Below are positions 61,895 through 63,640 of a stretch of 64,000 bases of DNA, one piece after another; the first letter of the stretch is position 1; the number at the start of each line of letters is the position of its first letter. The notes under the pieces were generated by a model. That model saw only the letters and a list, made by a program, of their open reading frames with translations, had not been told where the DNA came from and did no database searches. Position numbers and translations under genes: made by a program. This DNA is from Datisca glomerata (taxonomy: Eukaryota > Streptophyta > Magnoliopsida > Cucurbitales > Datiscaceae), in assembly GCA_003255025.1 (NCBI GenBank), contig QANY01011382.1, positions 372,001 to 436,000 of the forward strand. The letters are read 5' to 3'.

Positions 61895-63640
61895 TAATCT
61901 ACTATTATTTAAACCATAACAAATTTCAACTGTCAAAAAAATCTACCATTATCTAAAAATAATCAAGTTATTAATGATTGGACAAAACCAAGAAATAACC
62001 ATCATGTGCAAAATTATAGAAGGTGCCATTTAAAATCAAACAATTCCATCAAAATGAGTATGCTCGTATGTGTGACAGCATCTACTATACCAGAAATATC
62101 AATGAACTCGATTATTAAAATTGCTCAGGATACCCTTTTTTATTTTAGCTTCTTGAATCTATTTCTTAGTTCAAGATCCATCTTACTAACTGGAATCAAA
62201 GAATTTTACAGCCCAAAAAGAAGCTAAAAGAAAATCCTTTGTCATGAAGTCAAGACGTCTTCTTTCTTTATCTTCAAAGACATGTTTGTTCTACTCCAAG
62301 CAAATGCTCCAAAGAGTAGATATCAAAGCACAAGACCAAAGAACTTTTGTCTTCTTATTACGTGAAAAAATCTCCAAGAAATAAGGAATCCACATTCTCA
62401 TGAAACACCCACGCAATGCAAAACAAATCTAACAATCTACAATAGAAGCTGAAAGTTACTTTTTTATAGGAAACAAAAAGTTAAATTATTAATAAAAGAG
62501 TACAAGAAAGGTTTTGGAGGATGAGTAATCTTTGTTCTCAGCTGAAAACTACTGGACATTGCATAAACAAATGGTCAATGCTTTCTTCCTCCCTCCTACA
62601 TAGAACACACCACGAAAAGAACAAAAACAAAAAAAGTTACAGAACAAAGCAGTATCTTCCTTGGTGTTACTTGTTAGCAAGTAAAACTTTGTAGTCCTTG
62701 GGGAATGTCCCTTGTAATTTTCTAACTATTTAGTTTTAATACTTTAGTCTTTTAACCCAAAAAAAACGACCAAACCTCCTCATACACATTTTTAACTAAT
62801 ACAAATTATGTCTCTTACCAAAAAAAAAGAAAAATCTATACATACGTTTATATTAAGAGACAGATAGGAAATGGGACACAGATATATATAGTCTTCAATC
62901 ATAGTCGATAATTTCATGGACGGAGAAGAGTGGAAAGATAAGAATATGACAAGCGCAACTCTGAGAGTTCAAACCATCTTTTTTTTGCATTGCCCTTTAG
63001 CTTCTTCATTATGGAATCGGTTGTTGACATTGTTTGATCTTAGCTGGGTGCAGCCTTGTTCAGTGCAGATGTTGATAAGATTGGATTTTGGTGGTGGAAA
63101 TAAAAAGAAAAATGTTTTGTGGTATCATGCGGTCTTTGCTGTCTTTTGGGTTCTTTGACTTGAGAGAAATGGAAACTTTTTGAAGACGCGTTTGCTGATG
63201 AGTCAGTTTTATGGAAGAAATTTATTTCATTGGCTTCTTCTTGGTCGTCAAAGTCAAAATATTTTAAGGATGCCCTTCGTCTTCTTTTTCTGACAATTGA
63301 AATTTGTTATGGTTGTAATTCTGTGTAATTCTGGGATTCAGCGCTATTTGCTTTGTTCTTGTTCTTTTCAATTTTCAGTAATGGGTGGATTACTCATCCT
63401 CCAAATCATGTTCTTGTACTCTTTTGTTATTAATATAACTTTTCTGTTTCCTATAAAAAAAAATAGGACAGAAATCCAAATTCAATAAGAAATTTAGAAA
63501 AACAAACAAGGTGCATTCTCGATATTCAAAAGGAAAGATGTAACAAGATAAGCAAAATAAGCACTACAGAGATGGTAAATAAGACATACACTTCCCAACT
63601 TTGACCTTGATATTGCTTCCAGGGTTGCAAACTCTGCTTC
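801..63640 (-). CDS. VPS13: VPS13-family bridge-like lipid-transfer protein, 49 internal exons, both ends outside the window
   Basis: This is a partial minus-strand gene of the plant VPS13 class that carries PH, Vps62/DUF946, C2 and VAB domains (At4g17140 type, VPS13M1). The family forms rod-like hydrophobic grooves that carry bulk glycerolipid between membranes at contact sites. Exons in transcription order: 63640-63590, 56849-56746, 56593-56476, 51610-51509, 51354-51160, 50858-50701, 50520-50362, 47408-47316, 47139-46791, 46447-46334, 40230-40135, 34645-34578, 29144-29024, 28936-28715, 28584-28357, 28273-28164, 28014-27918, 26400-26302, 26206-26066, 25868-25800, 25396-24908, 24812-24492, 23224-23093, 22881-22768, 22267-22083, 19331-19223, 19144-19001, 17673-17398, 17291-16620, 16129-15911, 15654-15551, 12674-12379, 12198-12114, 9455-8751, 8657-8339, 8128-7970, 7856-7693, 7575-7395, 6945-6676, 6550-6344, 5185-5131, 4119-3989, 3868-3380, 3219-2404, 2283-2207, 2085-1674, 1543-1457, 1235-1080, 985-801. 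All introns are GT-AG and all phases agree. The whole is open for about 3417 codons, so the gene looks functional although its introns are packed with transposons. Confidence 0.95.
2207..3868 (-). CDS. VPS13: VPS13 exons 43-45: VAB repeats
   Basis: Exons 3868-3380, 3219-2404 and 2283-2207. They encode [53 protein letters not shown], then [20 protein letters not shown] and a very basic run ([13 protein letters not shown]). [38 protein letters not shown] and [18 protein letters not shown] follow. This is the VPS13 adaptor-binding (VAB, formerly DUF1162/SHR-BD) domain. Each module has an invariant Asn (VVNDSD, LENRLP). In yeast VAB binds Pro-x-Pro adaptor motifs. Confidence 0.94.
3989..4119 (-). 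CDS. VPS13: VPS13 exon 42 (end of C2 domain)
   Basis: A 131-bp exon encoding [20 protein letters not shown], then [20 protein letters not shown] and MRR. It completes the C2 fold (the VGxxxxPVG strand) and leads into the next VAB repeat. The phase (2 in, 0 out) fits exons 41 and 43. Confidence 0.9.
4540..4990 (+). mobile_element. L1-type LINE fragment (RT thumb/connection region)
   Basis: The plus strand reads [15 protein letters not shown] residues, then [20 protein letters not shown] and [20 protein letters not shown], then [20 protein letters not shown]. This is the typical plant L1 segment downstream of the reverse-transcriptase core. Frameshifts and stops are present and both ends are truncated. 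It lies antisense in the intron between VPS13 exons 41 and 42. Confidence 0.8.
5131..5185 (-). CDS. VPS13: VPS13 exon 41 (C2 domain micro-exon)
   Basis: A 55-bp exon encoding [18 protein letters not shown] plus one base of a Gly codon. It continues the C2 beta-sandwich. The usual third calcium loop (DxD) is replaced by [10 protein letters not shown], so calcium coordination is probably incomplete (inference). A LINE fragment sits in the downstream intron. Confidence 0.9.
6143..6197. repeat. Tandem duplication, about 27-28 bp x 2, in intron
   Basis: The unit ggtgaaaactaaaaagaaaa followed by an A/T tail occurs twice in direct succession. The surrounding intron (5186-6343) shows nothing else recognisable. 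Confidence 0.7.
6344..6945 (-). CDS. VPS13: VPS13 exons 39-40: VAB strand and start of C2 domain
   Basis: Exon 6945-6676 (270 bp) and exon 6550-6344 (207 bp). The first half carries a VAB-type motif with its conserved Asn ([16 protein letters not shown]). The C2 domain follows: [20 protein letters not shown], then [12 protein letters not shown] and [14 protein letters not shown]. Plant VPS13M proteins characteristically have a C2 inserted in the VAB region. Asp residues in IVDDGN and NDLDEG could contribute to calcium loops 1 and 2. Confidence 0.92.
6976..7047. repeat. 31-bp direct repeat upstream of VPS13 exon 39
   Basis: An identical 31-bp stretch starting ctattacagaaacaacactc is present at 6976-7006 and 7017-7047, a 41-bp offset. 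It lies about 30-100 bp upstream of the exon-39 acceptor. The rest of the intron to 7394 has no recognised content. Confidence 0.75.
7395..8128 (-). CDS. VPS13: VPS13 exons 36-38 (C-terminal RBG scaffold)
   Basis: Exons 8128-7970, 7856-7693 and 7575-7395. They encode [86 protein letters not shown] and [12 protein letters not shown]. The [15 protein letters not shown] and [18 protein letters not shown] blocks are conserved from yeast to plants at the C-terminal end of the lipid groove. Confidence 0.93.
8339..9455 (-). CDS. VPS13: VPS13 exons 34-35: Vps62/DUF946-like repeats
   Basis: Exon 9455-8751 (705 bp) and exon 8657-8339 (319 bp). They encode [19 protein letters not shown], then [17 protein letters not shown], then [38 protein letters not shown] and [16 protein letters not shown]. 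This is the DUF946/Vps62 family pattern, which plant VPS13 proteins carry inserted in the rod and which is absent from yeast and animal VPS13. A Ser-rich linker (about 9000-8930) precedes the third repeat. The function of the domain is not known. Confidence 0.93.
9490..10120 (-). mobile_element. LINE 3' fragment (C-terminal zinc-ribbon region and tail)
   Basis: On the minus strand the segment reads [19 protein letters not shown] and later [14 protein letters not shown], followed by TTTCTTATAAAAT. This is the C-terminal and 3' UTR end of the L1 family that recurs at 14.2, 49.5, 29.7 and 62.3 kb. It has many stops. It is inserted in sense with VPS13 in intron 33-34. Confidence 0.75.
10121..12113. 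other. Intron remainder with simple sequence and a second LINE-tail family
   Basis: Around 10780-10945 there is a plus-strand pattern ending in tttaaatacagttctttg and ctctcataaaaaagg. It resembles LINE 3' tails also seen at 17.85-17.94, 18.82-18.91 and 20.34-20.43 kb. A poly-C run of 12 lies at 11895-11906. I recognise no coding sequence in the rest. Confidence 0.45.
12114..12674 (-). CDS. VPS13: VPS13 exons 32-33 (end of RBG block and first Vps62-like repeat)
   Basis: Exon 12674-12379 (296 bp) and exon 12198-12114 (85 bp). They carry [40 protein letters not shown] and [15 protein letters not shown]. The first of four WxP..PxxYxxLG(D/C) repeats follows: [18 protein letters not shown]. This repeat opens the Vps62/DUF946-like region. 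Confidence 0.92.
13400..13760 (-). mobile_element. Possible Gypsy gag-like fragment
   Basis: Minus-strand reading yields [18 protein letters not shown] and later a CKAFPLTL block. This resembles the Retrotrans_gag start (P.KF.MP...F.G..DP) and the CRAFP.TL motif of plant Gypsy gag proteins. Stops and frameshifts interrupt it, and no LTRs were found. The alternative is another decayed repeat. Confidence 0.4.
13972..14190 (-). mobile_element. TRIM-like element, one 99-bp LTR plus internal part
   Basis: The LTR at 13972-14070 (TGTCAGATTCCAACCC ... GTGGGATAACA on the plus strand) has TG/CA ends. The internal part ends with agctctaatacca at 14177-14189, whose reverse complement TGGTATTAGAGCT is a near-perfect initiator-Met primer-binding site. 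The element is therefore oriented minus. The second LTR is missing. Relatives lie at 35.4-35.6 and 38.28-38.57 kb. Confidence 0.65.
14200..14645 (+). mobile_element. LINE 3' fragment
   Basis: The plus strand reads [24 protein letters not shown] residues and [14 protein letters not shown]. These match in content the minus-strand fragment at 9.5-9.9 kb. The 3' UTR ends near ttatgtttcttataagaaat. Stops are frequent and the 5' end is truncated. Confidence 0.7.
15551..16129 (-). CDS. VPS13: VPS13 exons 30-31
   Basis: Exon 16129-15911 (219 bp) and exon 15654-15551 (104 bp). They encode [19 protein letters not shown], a Ser/Asp-rich loop ([11 protein letters not shown]...[12 protein letters not shown]), QSFTFETQ and [19 protein letters not shown]. 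The acidic Ser-rich loop is typical of disordered insertions in RBG proteins. Confidence 0.91.
16130..16619. other. Introns with no recognisable content
   Basis: This 490-bp intron shows nothing beyond AT-rich sequence. The same holds for the introns 22268-22767, 23225-23760, 25397-25799 and 50859-51159, and for the part 34646-35151 of intron 11-12. Confidence 0.5.
16620..17673 (-). CDS. VPS13: VPS13 exons 28-29 (large RBG exon)
   Basis: Exon 17673-17398 (276 bp) and exon 17291-16620 (672 bp, 224 codons). Signature pieces are [91 protein letters not shown] and [20 protein letters not shown]. The last is followed by [19 protein letters not shown]. These blocks match the middle of plant VPS13M-type proteins. 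Confidence 0.94.
17820..18915 (+). mobile_element. Decayed LINE tails in intron 27-28
   Basis: Two plus-strand 3' UTR-like stretches were seen: one ending tttcataaaaagaagg near 17945, and one at about 18825-18910 with gaggacttcttggtctcaca and an A-run. They share the layout of the 10.9-kb tail. No protein domain is readable in between. Confidence 0.45.
19001..19331 (-). CDS. VPS13: VPS13 exons 26-27
   Basis: Exon 19331-19223 (109 bp) and exon 19144-19001 (144 bp). They encode [20 protein letters not shown] then [20 protein letters not shown] and [20 protein letters not shown]. The pattern repeats the beta-strand groove module. The upstream intron (19332-22082) holds Copia/LINE chimeric debris and the only ambiguous base of the window. 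Confidence 0.92.
19880..20590 (+). pseudogene. Copia pol fragment (RT N-terminus) interrupted by a LINE tail
   Basis: Plus strand 19880-20165 reads [20 protein letters not shown] and [15 protein letters not shown], the usual Copia stretch before reverse transcriptase. Copia reading resumes at about 20426 with KYKADGT, RLVAKG and [18 protein letters not shown]. Between them, 20172-20424 is a LINE 3' tail flanked by near-identical aaatgtaaggca / aaatataaggca, taken as the target-site duplication. Frameshifts occur throughout. Confidence 0.7.
20595..20900 (+). mobile_element. LINE C-terminal fragment (zf-RVT region) with TA microsatellite
   Basis: The plus strand reads [51 protein letters not shown]. 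This is the L1 C-terminal zinc-ribbon (CxxC...H) signature. A (TA)n tract at 20822-20853 follows, then an ambiguous base at 20854. The reading frame is fused to the preceding Copia frame. Confidence 0.7.
20901..22082. other. Intron 25-26 remainder
   Basis: A few LINE-like words are present (for example a 3'-UTR-like run at 20870-21130), but nothing that can be assigned with confidence. No coding exon was found. Confidence 0.4.
22083..24812 (-). CDS. VPS13: VPS13 exons 22-25 (RBG scaffold)
   Basis: Exons 24812-24492, 23224-23093, 22881-22768 and 22267-22083. Blocks recognised are [97 protein letters not shown] and [20 protein letters not shown]. The D/Y-rich loop is conserved in the family. 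Minor TE traces (LINE tail, SINE) occur in the introns. Confidence 0.92.
23760..23860 (-). mobile_element. LINE 3' tail remnant
   Basis: Plus-strand tgttttataagaaactgaaa followed by an AT-rich stretch is the reverse complement of the common L1 3' end in this window. No coding part remains. Confidence 0.5.
24077..24237 (-). mobile_element. Probable tRNA-derived SINE
   Basis: On the minus strand the element starts ACCTTGGGGTG. It has an A-box-like TGGTTCAACTGG (24226-24215), a B-box-like GGTTCACACCC (24176-24166) 39 bp downstream, and ends in an A-run (plus-strand T-run 24077-24083). The box order and spacing fit an RNA polymerase III promoter of a tRNA-type SINE. I saw no convincing TSD. Confidence 0.55.
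24908..26206 (-). CDS. VPS13: VPS13 exons 19-21 (RBG scaffold plus acidic linker)
   Basis: Exons 26206-26066, 25868-25800 and 25396-24908. They encode [36 protein letters not shown], then [20 protein letters not shown] low-complexity acidic stretch around [15 protein letters not shown] follows, then a Ser-rich [16 protein letters not shown]. The acidic Ser/Asp part is probably a disordered loop leaving the groove. All exons are phase 0. Confidence 0.92.
26302..28584 (-). CDS. VPS13: VPS13 exons 15-18: PH domain
   Basis: Exons 28584-28357, 28273-28164, 28014-27918 and 26400-26302. After [20 protein letters not shown] and [19 protein letters not shown], the pleckstrin-homology fold starts near [19 protein letters not shown]. 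It continues through [11 protein letters not shown] and ends with the amphipathic helix holding the invariant Trp in [21 protein letters not shown] domains usually bind phosphoinositides or small GTPases; here the likely role is membrane targeting (inference). The 1.5-kb intron splitting the domain (26401-27917) contains a hAT-like terminus and an unusual GC-richer block. Confidence 0.92.
26740..26896 (-). mobile_element. Terminal fragment of the hAT-like element family
   Basis: The reverse complement starts AAGGTTGTCAGGATCG and continues with repeated GGATCGGATCG-type words. It follows the left end of the element at 48093 for roughly 100 bp or more. The opposite terminus was not found, so this copy is truncated. 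It lies in the intron that splits the PH domain. Confidence 0.6.
26897..27640. other. GC-richer block of unknown origin in VPS13 intron 17-18
   Basis: Base composition is visibly less AT-rich than the flanks and the texture resembles organellar or genic DNA. One minus-strand open stretch (27180-26944, 78 codons) starts [21 protein letters not shown] do not recognise it. A nuclear copy of mitochondrial DNA is one possibility; a captured gene fragment is another. Confidence 0.35.
28715..29144 (-). CDS. VPS13: VPS13 exons 13-14
   Basis: Exons 29144-29024 (121 bp) and 28936-28715 (222 bp). They encode [17 protein letters not shown], then [14 protein letters not shown], then the [20 protein letters not shown] block and the [15 protein letters not shown] block just before the PH domain. 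Both blocks are conserved in plant VPS13 proteins. Confidence 0.93.
29230..29700 (+). mobile_element. L1-type LINE fragment (RT thumb)
   Basis: The plus strand reads [38 protein letters not shown], then decayed LTLGGNP-like residues. This is the segment after the catalytic ADD motif. At 29700 it meets a minus-strand LINE 3' tail head-on. Confidence 0.75.
29700..29900 (-). mobile_element. LINE 3' tail
   Basis: Plus-strand tttttataagaaacataatt, then tccaccaaaa-type and aactaagatcaaacacacgg words, repeat the ends at 9.49 and 49.47 kb. Only the 3' UTR and last codons remain. Confidence 0.65.
30125..30244. repeat. (TC)14 microsatellite within a duplicated about-38-bp segment
   Basis: The tract tctctc... 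covers 30161-30188. The segment ttcaatacccatctct...cacaaattcat occurs at about 30125-30162 and again at about 30206-30244. Just downstream is an ATG at 30320 with a GC-richer open stretch ([16 protein letters not shown]...). That could be a captured exon, but this is unproven. Confidence 0.7.
30840..32335 (-). mobile_element. L1-type LINE reverse transcriptase, degenerate
   Basis: The minus strand, from 32335 down, reads [20 protein letters not shown], then a LIPK motif at [31 protein letters not shown], and the catalytic block as [13 protein letters not shown] (Ala-Asp-Asp kept). Further down are [10 protein letters not shown] and [15 protein letters not shown]. There are many frameshifts and stops. 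The 5' end is truncated and abuts Copia sequence at about 32340. Confidence 0.85.
32340..34509 (+). mobile_element. 5'-truncated Copia element with 3' LTR, split by a LINE
   Basis: Plus strand 32340-32588 carries RT with [20 protein letters not shown] (YADD kept). Reading resumes at 33589 with [30 protein letters not shown] and the RNase H segment [14 protein letters not shown]. Polypurine ttgagggggag at about 34344 precedes an LTR at about 34355-34509, related to the LTRs at 36.09 and 39.38 kb. The coding sequence is dead (stops, frameshifts). Confidence 0.8.
32589..33588 (-). mobile_element. LINE 3' fragment inserted in the Copia RT
   Basis: Flanks tccaaagccggtttctct (32571-32588) and tccaaggccggtttccct (33589-33606) are an 18-bp target-site duplication with two mismatches. 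The minus strand reads [17 protein letters not shown] and [16 protein letters not shown], then [16 protein letters not shown], and ends in a poly-A (plus T-run 32590-32597). An (AT)n tract lies at 32616-32646. Confidence 0.85.
34578..34645 (-). CDS. VPS13: VPS13 exon 12 (short helical exon)
   Basis: A 68-bp exon encoding [20 protein letters not shown] then QS and the first two bases of an Arg codon. The sequence is helical and charged, and aligns with the MKLEEVTRRAQEQ segment of the Arabidopsis homologue. It lies only about 65 bp from the end of a Copia LTR remnant, so the intron insertion came close to the exon without damaging it. Confidence 0.92.
35393..35628 (-). mobile_element. TRIM-like element of the 99-bp-LTR family
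   Basis: A partial LTR lies at 35393-35442, an internal part at 35443-35542, and a second LTR starts with TGTCAGATTCCAACCC at 35543 and runs to about 35628. The junction before the second LTR reads ccaaactttgatatcg, the reverse complement of a decayed initiator-Met primer site. Both LTRs are truncated at their outer parts relative to the 99-bp copies. Confidence 0.6.
35677..36032 (+). mobile_element. Complete TRIM (miniature LTR retrotransposon), 356 bp
   Basis: Two 118-bp LTRs (35677-35794 and 35915-36032) begin TGTTGGAATA and share CCCACATCGCCTAG and GTGATCGGGCTGGGCTTTT. Immediately after the first LTR is TGGCATCAGAGC (35795-35806), one base from the initiator-Met primer site. A purine-rich ccaagagagtg precedes LTR2. 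Flanks ATCAA (35672-35676 and 36033-36037) form a 5-bp TSD. The 120-bp internal region has no coding capacity. Confidence 0.85.
36088..39537 (+). mobile_element. Decayed Copia element with about 155-bp LTRs
   Basis: LTRs lie at about 36088-36242 and 39381-39537, both with GGATATTATTGTCTxGT and CTCGTCCTCGTGTTT. A primer site TGGTATTATAGCC follows the first. Internal remnants include integrase ([13 protein letters not shown] near 37455-37495, FLKLFGT-type block near 37755) and the RNase H segment [15 protein letters not shown] near 39140. There are many stops and frameshifts. A TRIM-like unit (38278-38565) is inserted. No clear TSD. Confidence 0.75.
38278..38565 (-). mobile_element. TRIM-like element with two LTRs (99-bp family)
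   Basis: The LTR copy at 38467-38565 is 99 bp, the same length as 13972-14070, with plus-strand start TGTTAGATTCC and end GGGATAACA. The other copy starts at 38278 and is cut after about 89 bp. Between them ccaaactctaatatcat is the reverse complement of a primer-binding site, so the element is minus-oriented inside the Copia at 36-39.5 kb. Confidence 0.65.
40135..40230 (-). CDS. VPS13: VPS13 exon 11
   Basis: A 96-bp exon of 32 codons, running from [20 protein letters not shown] to ETANALQ. It is stranded between two transposon-swollen introns: 6.1 kb upstream with the intact-structure Copia, and 5.5 kb downstream with nested TIR/TRIM/Copia elements. The splice sites are canonical and the phase is 0/0. 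Confidence 0.92.
40431..40620 (+). repeat. Copia 5' LTR
   Basis: The LTR begins TGTTACAGAATGTTACAGGA and ends ATCTCAAATAACA. A TATA-like tatatatatgtg lies at about 40560. The primer-binding site follows directly. Confidence 0.93.
41077..45621 (+). pseudogene. Copia gag-pol, inactivated
   Basis: Gag starts near [14 protein letters not shown] and includes [20 protein letters not shown]. The zinc knuckle (41811-41860) has its first Cys replaced by Tyr. The protease motif DSGA reads DSRA (42073-42081). In integrase (42617-43096) the first acidic residue is Asn (HSNVWGP) and the third is Asp (ADRKNR instead of AERKNR). The RT catalytic YVDD survives at 44269-44280, but the following RT part is deleted. 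The RNase H end reads [20 protein letters not shown]. Several stops and frameshifts are present. Confidence 0.9.
44337..45422 (+). repeat. Tandem 424-bp repeat (2.5 copies) inside Copia RT/RNase H
   Basis: Units start at 44337, 44761 and 45184 with gcaaa[t/c]catgggcacactc. The third is partial and ends about 45420, where normal RNase H sequence continues. Each unit runs from the RNase H start ([11 protein letters not shown]) through [17 protein letters not shown] to [12 protein letters not shown]. In-frame stops occur in every unit. Confidence 0.9.
45690..45880 (+). repeat. Copia 3' LTR
   Basis: It matches the 5' LTR over its length with scattered substitutions and small indels. It starts right after the polypurine tract and ends before the TSD copy at 45881. 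Confidence 0.93.
46334..47139 (-). CDS. VPS13: VPS13 exons 9-10 (RBG scaffold)
   Basis: Exon 47139-46791 (349 bp) and exon 46447-46334 (114 bp). They encode the block from [20 protein letters not shown] through [32 protein letters not shown] and [14 protein letters not shown], ending at [17 protein letters not shown]. Alternating hydrophobic residues are as expected for the beta-rich groove. The next intron contains the full-length Copia element. Confidence 0.93.
47316..47408 (-). CDS. VPS13: VPS13 exon 8
   Basis: A 93-bp exon in phase 2/2 encoding [20 protein letters not shown] followed by a basic WFSFNW stretch. This Lys/Arg- and Trp-rich segment is conserved in plant VPS13 paralogues. The intron upstream of it (47409-50361) holds a hAT-like element and LINE debris. 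Confidence 0.92.
48093..49229 (+). mobile_element. Non-autonomous hAT-like DNA transposon, about 1.1 kb
   Basis: Terminal inverted repeats CAAGGTTGTCA (left) and CAATGTTGTCA (right, reversed) are flanked by GAAGCACC direct repeats (48085-48092 and 49230-49237), an 8-bp TSD typical of hAT. Subterminal regions are dense in GGATCGGATC-type words on both sides. The interior is very AT-rich with no transposase. A related end lies at 26896. Confidence 0.72.
49461..50085 (-). mobile_element. LINE 3' fragment with zinc-ribbon
   Basis: The minus strand gives [20 protein letters not shown], a CxxC...HxxxxC ribbon typical of L1 C-termini (zf-RVT). [16 protein letters not shown] and [11 protein letters not shown] words and the TTTCTTAGAAAA end follow. 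It is the same family as 9.5 and 62.3 kb, with decayed frames. Confidence 0.75.
50362..51610 (-). CDS. VPS13: VPS13 exons 4-7 (N-terminal RBG scaffold)
   Basis: Exons 51610-51509, 51354-51160, 50858-50701 and 50520-50362. They start at [18 protein letters not shown] and continue through [45 protein letters not shown] and [20 protein letters not shown]. These are hallmark blocks of the VPS13 N-terminal region (chorein plus VPS13_N2 in domain databases). Phases 0, 0, 2, 2 fit exactly. A 4.9-kb intron with LINEs and the palindrome array lies upstream. Confidence 0.93.
52060..53580 (+). mobile_element. LINE C-terminal half, split by another LINE
   Basis: Plus strand 52120-52673 reads [24 protein letters not shown] residues, [19 protein letters not shown] and [20 protein letters not shown]. 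Reading resumes at 53134 with [16 protein letters not shown] and SSPSKVKFF, then the zinc-ribbon SWCVFCKCN...LNHLFLHC. It stops abruptly at about 53580, where the palindrome array begins. Confidence 0.8.
52674..53133 (-). mobile_element. LINE 3' fragment with exact 18-bp TSD
   Basis: An exact direct repeat tgtccttgctcaattctt flanks the insert (52656-52673 and 53134-53151). The plus strand just inside the left copy reads ttctcttataggaaaaag, the reverse complement of the LINE 3' end. Internal words (ggataaggcatcctag, aaaaataaaggaatatcctt) recur at 57605-58010. Confidence 0.88.
53582..54072. repeat. Array of 12 near-palindromes, mostly 42-bp period
   Basis: The core is gtgtagTctacac, extended in the best units to CCATCGTGTAG-T-CTACACGATGG (11-bp arms around one T). 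Centres lie at 53610, 53640, 53682, 53724, 53766, 53808, 53850, 53892, 53934, 53965, 54007 and 54049. Nine of eleven intervals are exactly 42 bp and two are 30 and 31. Units at 53766, 53850 and 53892 are perfect. Units 1-4 have right arm CTACACGAAGG or similar and later ones CTACACGATGG. Between dyads is a conserved CTACACGACGCCAGTGCAC. Because 42 is divisible by three, open frames exist on both strands. I do not read them as genes. Confidence 0.93.
54073..56330 (+). mobile_element. L1-type LINE, 5'-truncated, degenerate
   Basis: The plus strand has RT blocks [66 protein letters not shown] and [13 protein letters not shown], then a decayed [14 protein letters not shown]-terminal blocks follow: [35 protein letters not shown], and a zinc-ribbon with [19 protein letters not shown]. 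The endonuclease part is missing. Stops and frameshifts are scattered. It differs from the 58.7-kb LINE family. Confidence 0.85.
56476..56849 (-). CDS. VPS13: VPS13 exons 2-3 (chorein domain, GNSWLGS/VHIRYED block)
   Basis: Exon 56849-56746 (104 bp) and exon 56593-56476 (118 bp), joined in phase 2. They encode the most conserved chorein signature: GNSWLGS, then [15 protein letters not shown], then a segment with [18 protein letters not shown]. In known VPS13 structures this region caps the N-terminal end of the lipid groove and contacts the donor membrane, usually the ER. The exons are intact, with a 152-bp intron between them. Confidence 0.93.
57010..57605 (+). mobile_element. LINE C-terminal fragment
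   Basis: The plus strand reads [24 protein letters not shown], a [23 protein letters not shown] end and a 3' UTR ending near gttttttatagaaaac. It is preceded by a short minus-strand LINE tail at about 57010-57050. Frames are broken. Confidence 0.65.
57605..58010 (-). mobile_element. LINE 3' fragment
   Basis: Plus-strand tttttatagaaaacaaaatt, then ggataagccatcctagccga and aaggaatatccttaatcc, parallel the insert at 52674-53133. It continues into a decayed C-terminal coding part on the minus strand. Confidence 0.7.
58283..58510. repeat. Common plant interspersed-repeat end
   Basis: The stretch begins gggttaattatacaaatacc and ccctaaacttttggtcaaat, a pattern widespread at the ends of plant dispersed repeats. 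Its second terminus was not identified. Confidence 0.35.
58547..58701 (-). mobile_element. LINE 3' end (left part of a split minus-strand copy)
   Basis: Plus-strand tttttataggaaacaaaagt and gagccatcctagcc are the reverse complement of a LINE 3' UTR. The copy continues at 61512 after the inserted plus-strand LINE and reads on the minus strand into the LINE C-terminus ([19 protein letters not shown]). Confidence 0.75.
58702..61492 (+). mobile_element. L1-type LINE (2.8 kb), 5'-truncated, with 19-bp TSD
   Basis: The exact flanks ataagccttagtattaacc (58683-58701 and 61493-61511) are the TSD. RT blocks are [36 protein letters not shown] and [10 protein letters not shown]. The catalytic FADD reads FGDD at 59759-59770 and is followed by a frameshift. 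C-terminal blocks are [35 protein letters not shown] and [18 protein letters not shown], then a zinc-ribbon [19 protein letters not shown]. The 3' end tttcttatccaaaaaata is A-rich. It inserted into an older minus-strand LINE. Confidence 0.9.
61512..61700 (-). mobile_element. LINE C-terminal fragment (right part of the split copy)
   Basis: The minus strand reads [20 protein letters not shown], the L1 C-terminal ENVxxLWxxIxF pattern. It is contiguous with 58547-58701 before the plus-strand LINE landed. Confidence 0.7.
61858..61894. repeat. (TA)n(GA)n microsatellite
   Basis: TA repeats to 61880 are followed by GA repeats 61881-61894. Confidence 0.9.
62190..62640 (-). mobile_element. LINE 3' fragment with a second LINE tail inside
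   Basis: The host fragment matches the 9.5- and 49.5-kb copies (aagaagctaaaagaaaatcc ... caaatgctccaaagag ... ggaatccacattctca). At 62461-62539 a second minus-strand tail is inserted, flanked by agctgaaagttact and agctgaaaactact (62447-62460, 62540-62553), a 14-bp TSD with two mismatches. Confidence 0.75.
62890..63470 (+). mobile_element. LINE 3' end fragment
   Basis: The plus strand reads [51 protein letters not shown], then decayed residues. The 3' UTR ends gtttcctataaaaaaaaat. The same protein segment is found at 53.45-53.58 kb, where the palindrome array cuts it. Confidence 0.8.
63590..63640 (-). CDS. VPS13: VPS13 exon 1 of window (chorein N-terminal region)
   Basis: A 51-bp exon of 17 codons, reading [17 protein letters not shown]. 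It matches the segment just before the conserved GNSWLGS block of VPS13 proteins. The acceptor is CAG at 63641-63643 on the minus strand and the donor is GTATGT. A 6.7-kb intron loaded with LINEs separates it from the next exon. Upstream exons coding for the first part of the chorein domain are not visible between here and 64000. Confidence 0.88.
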
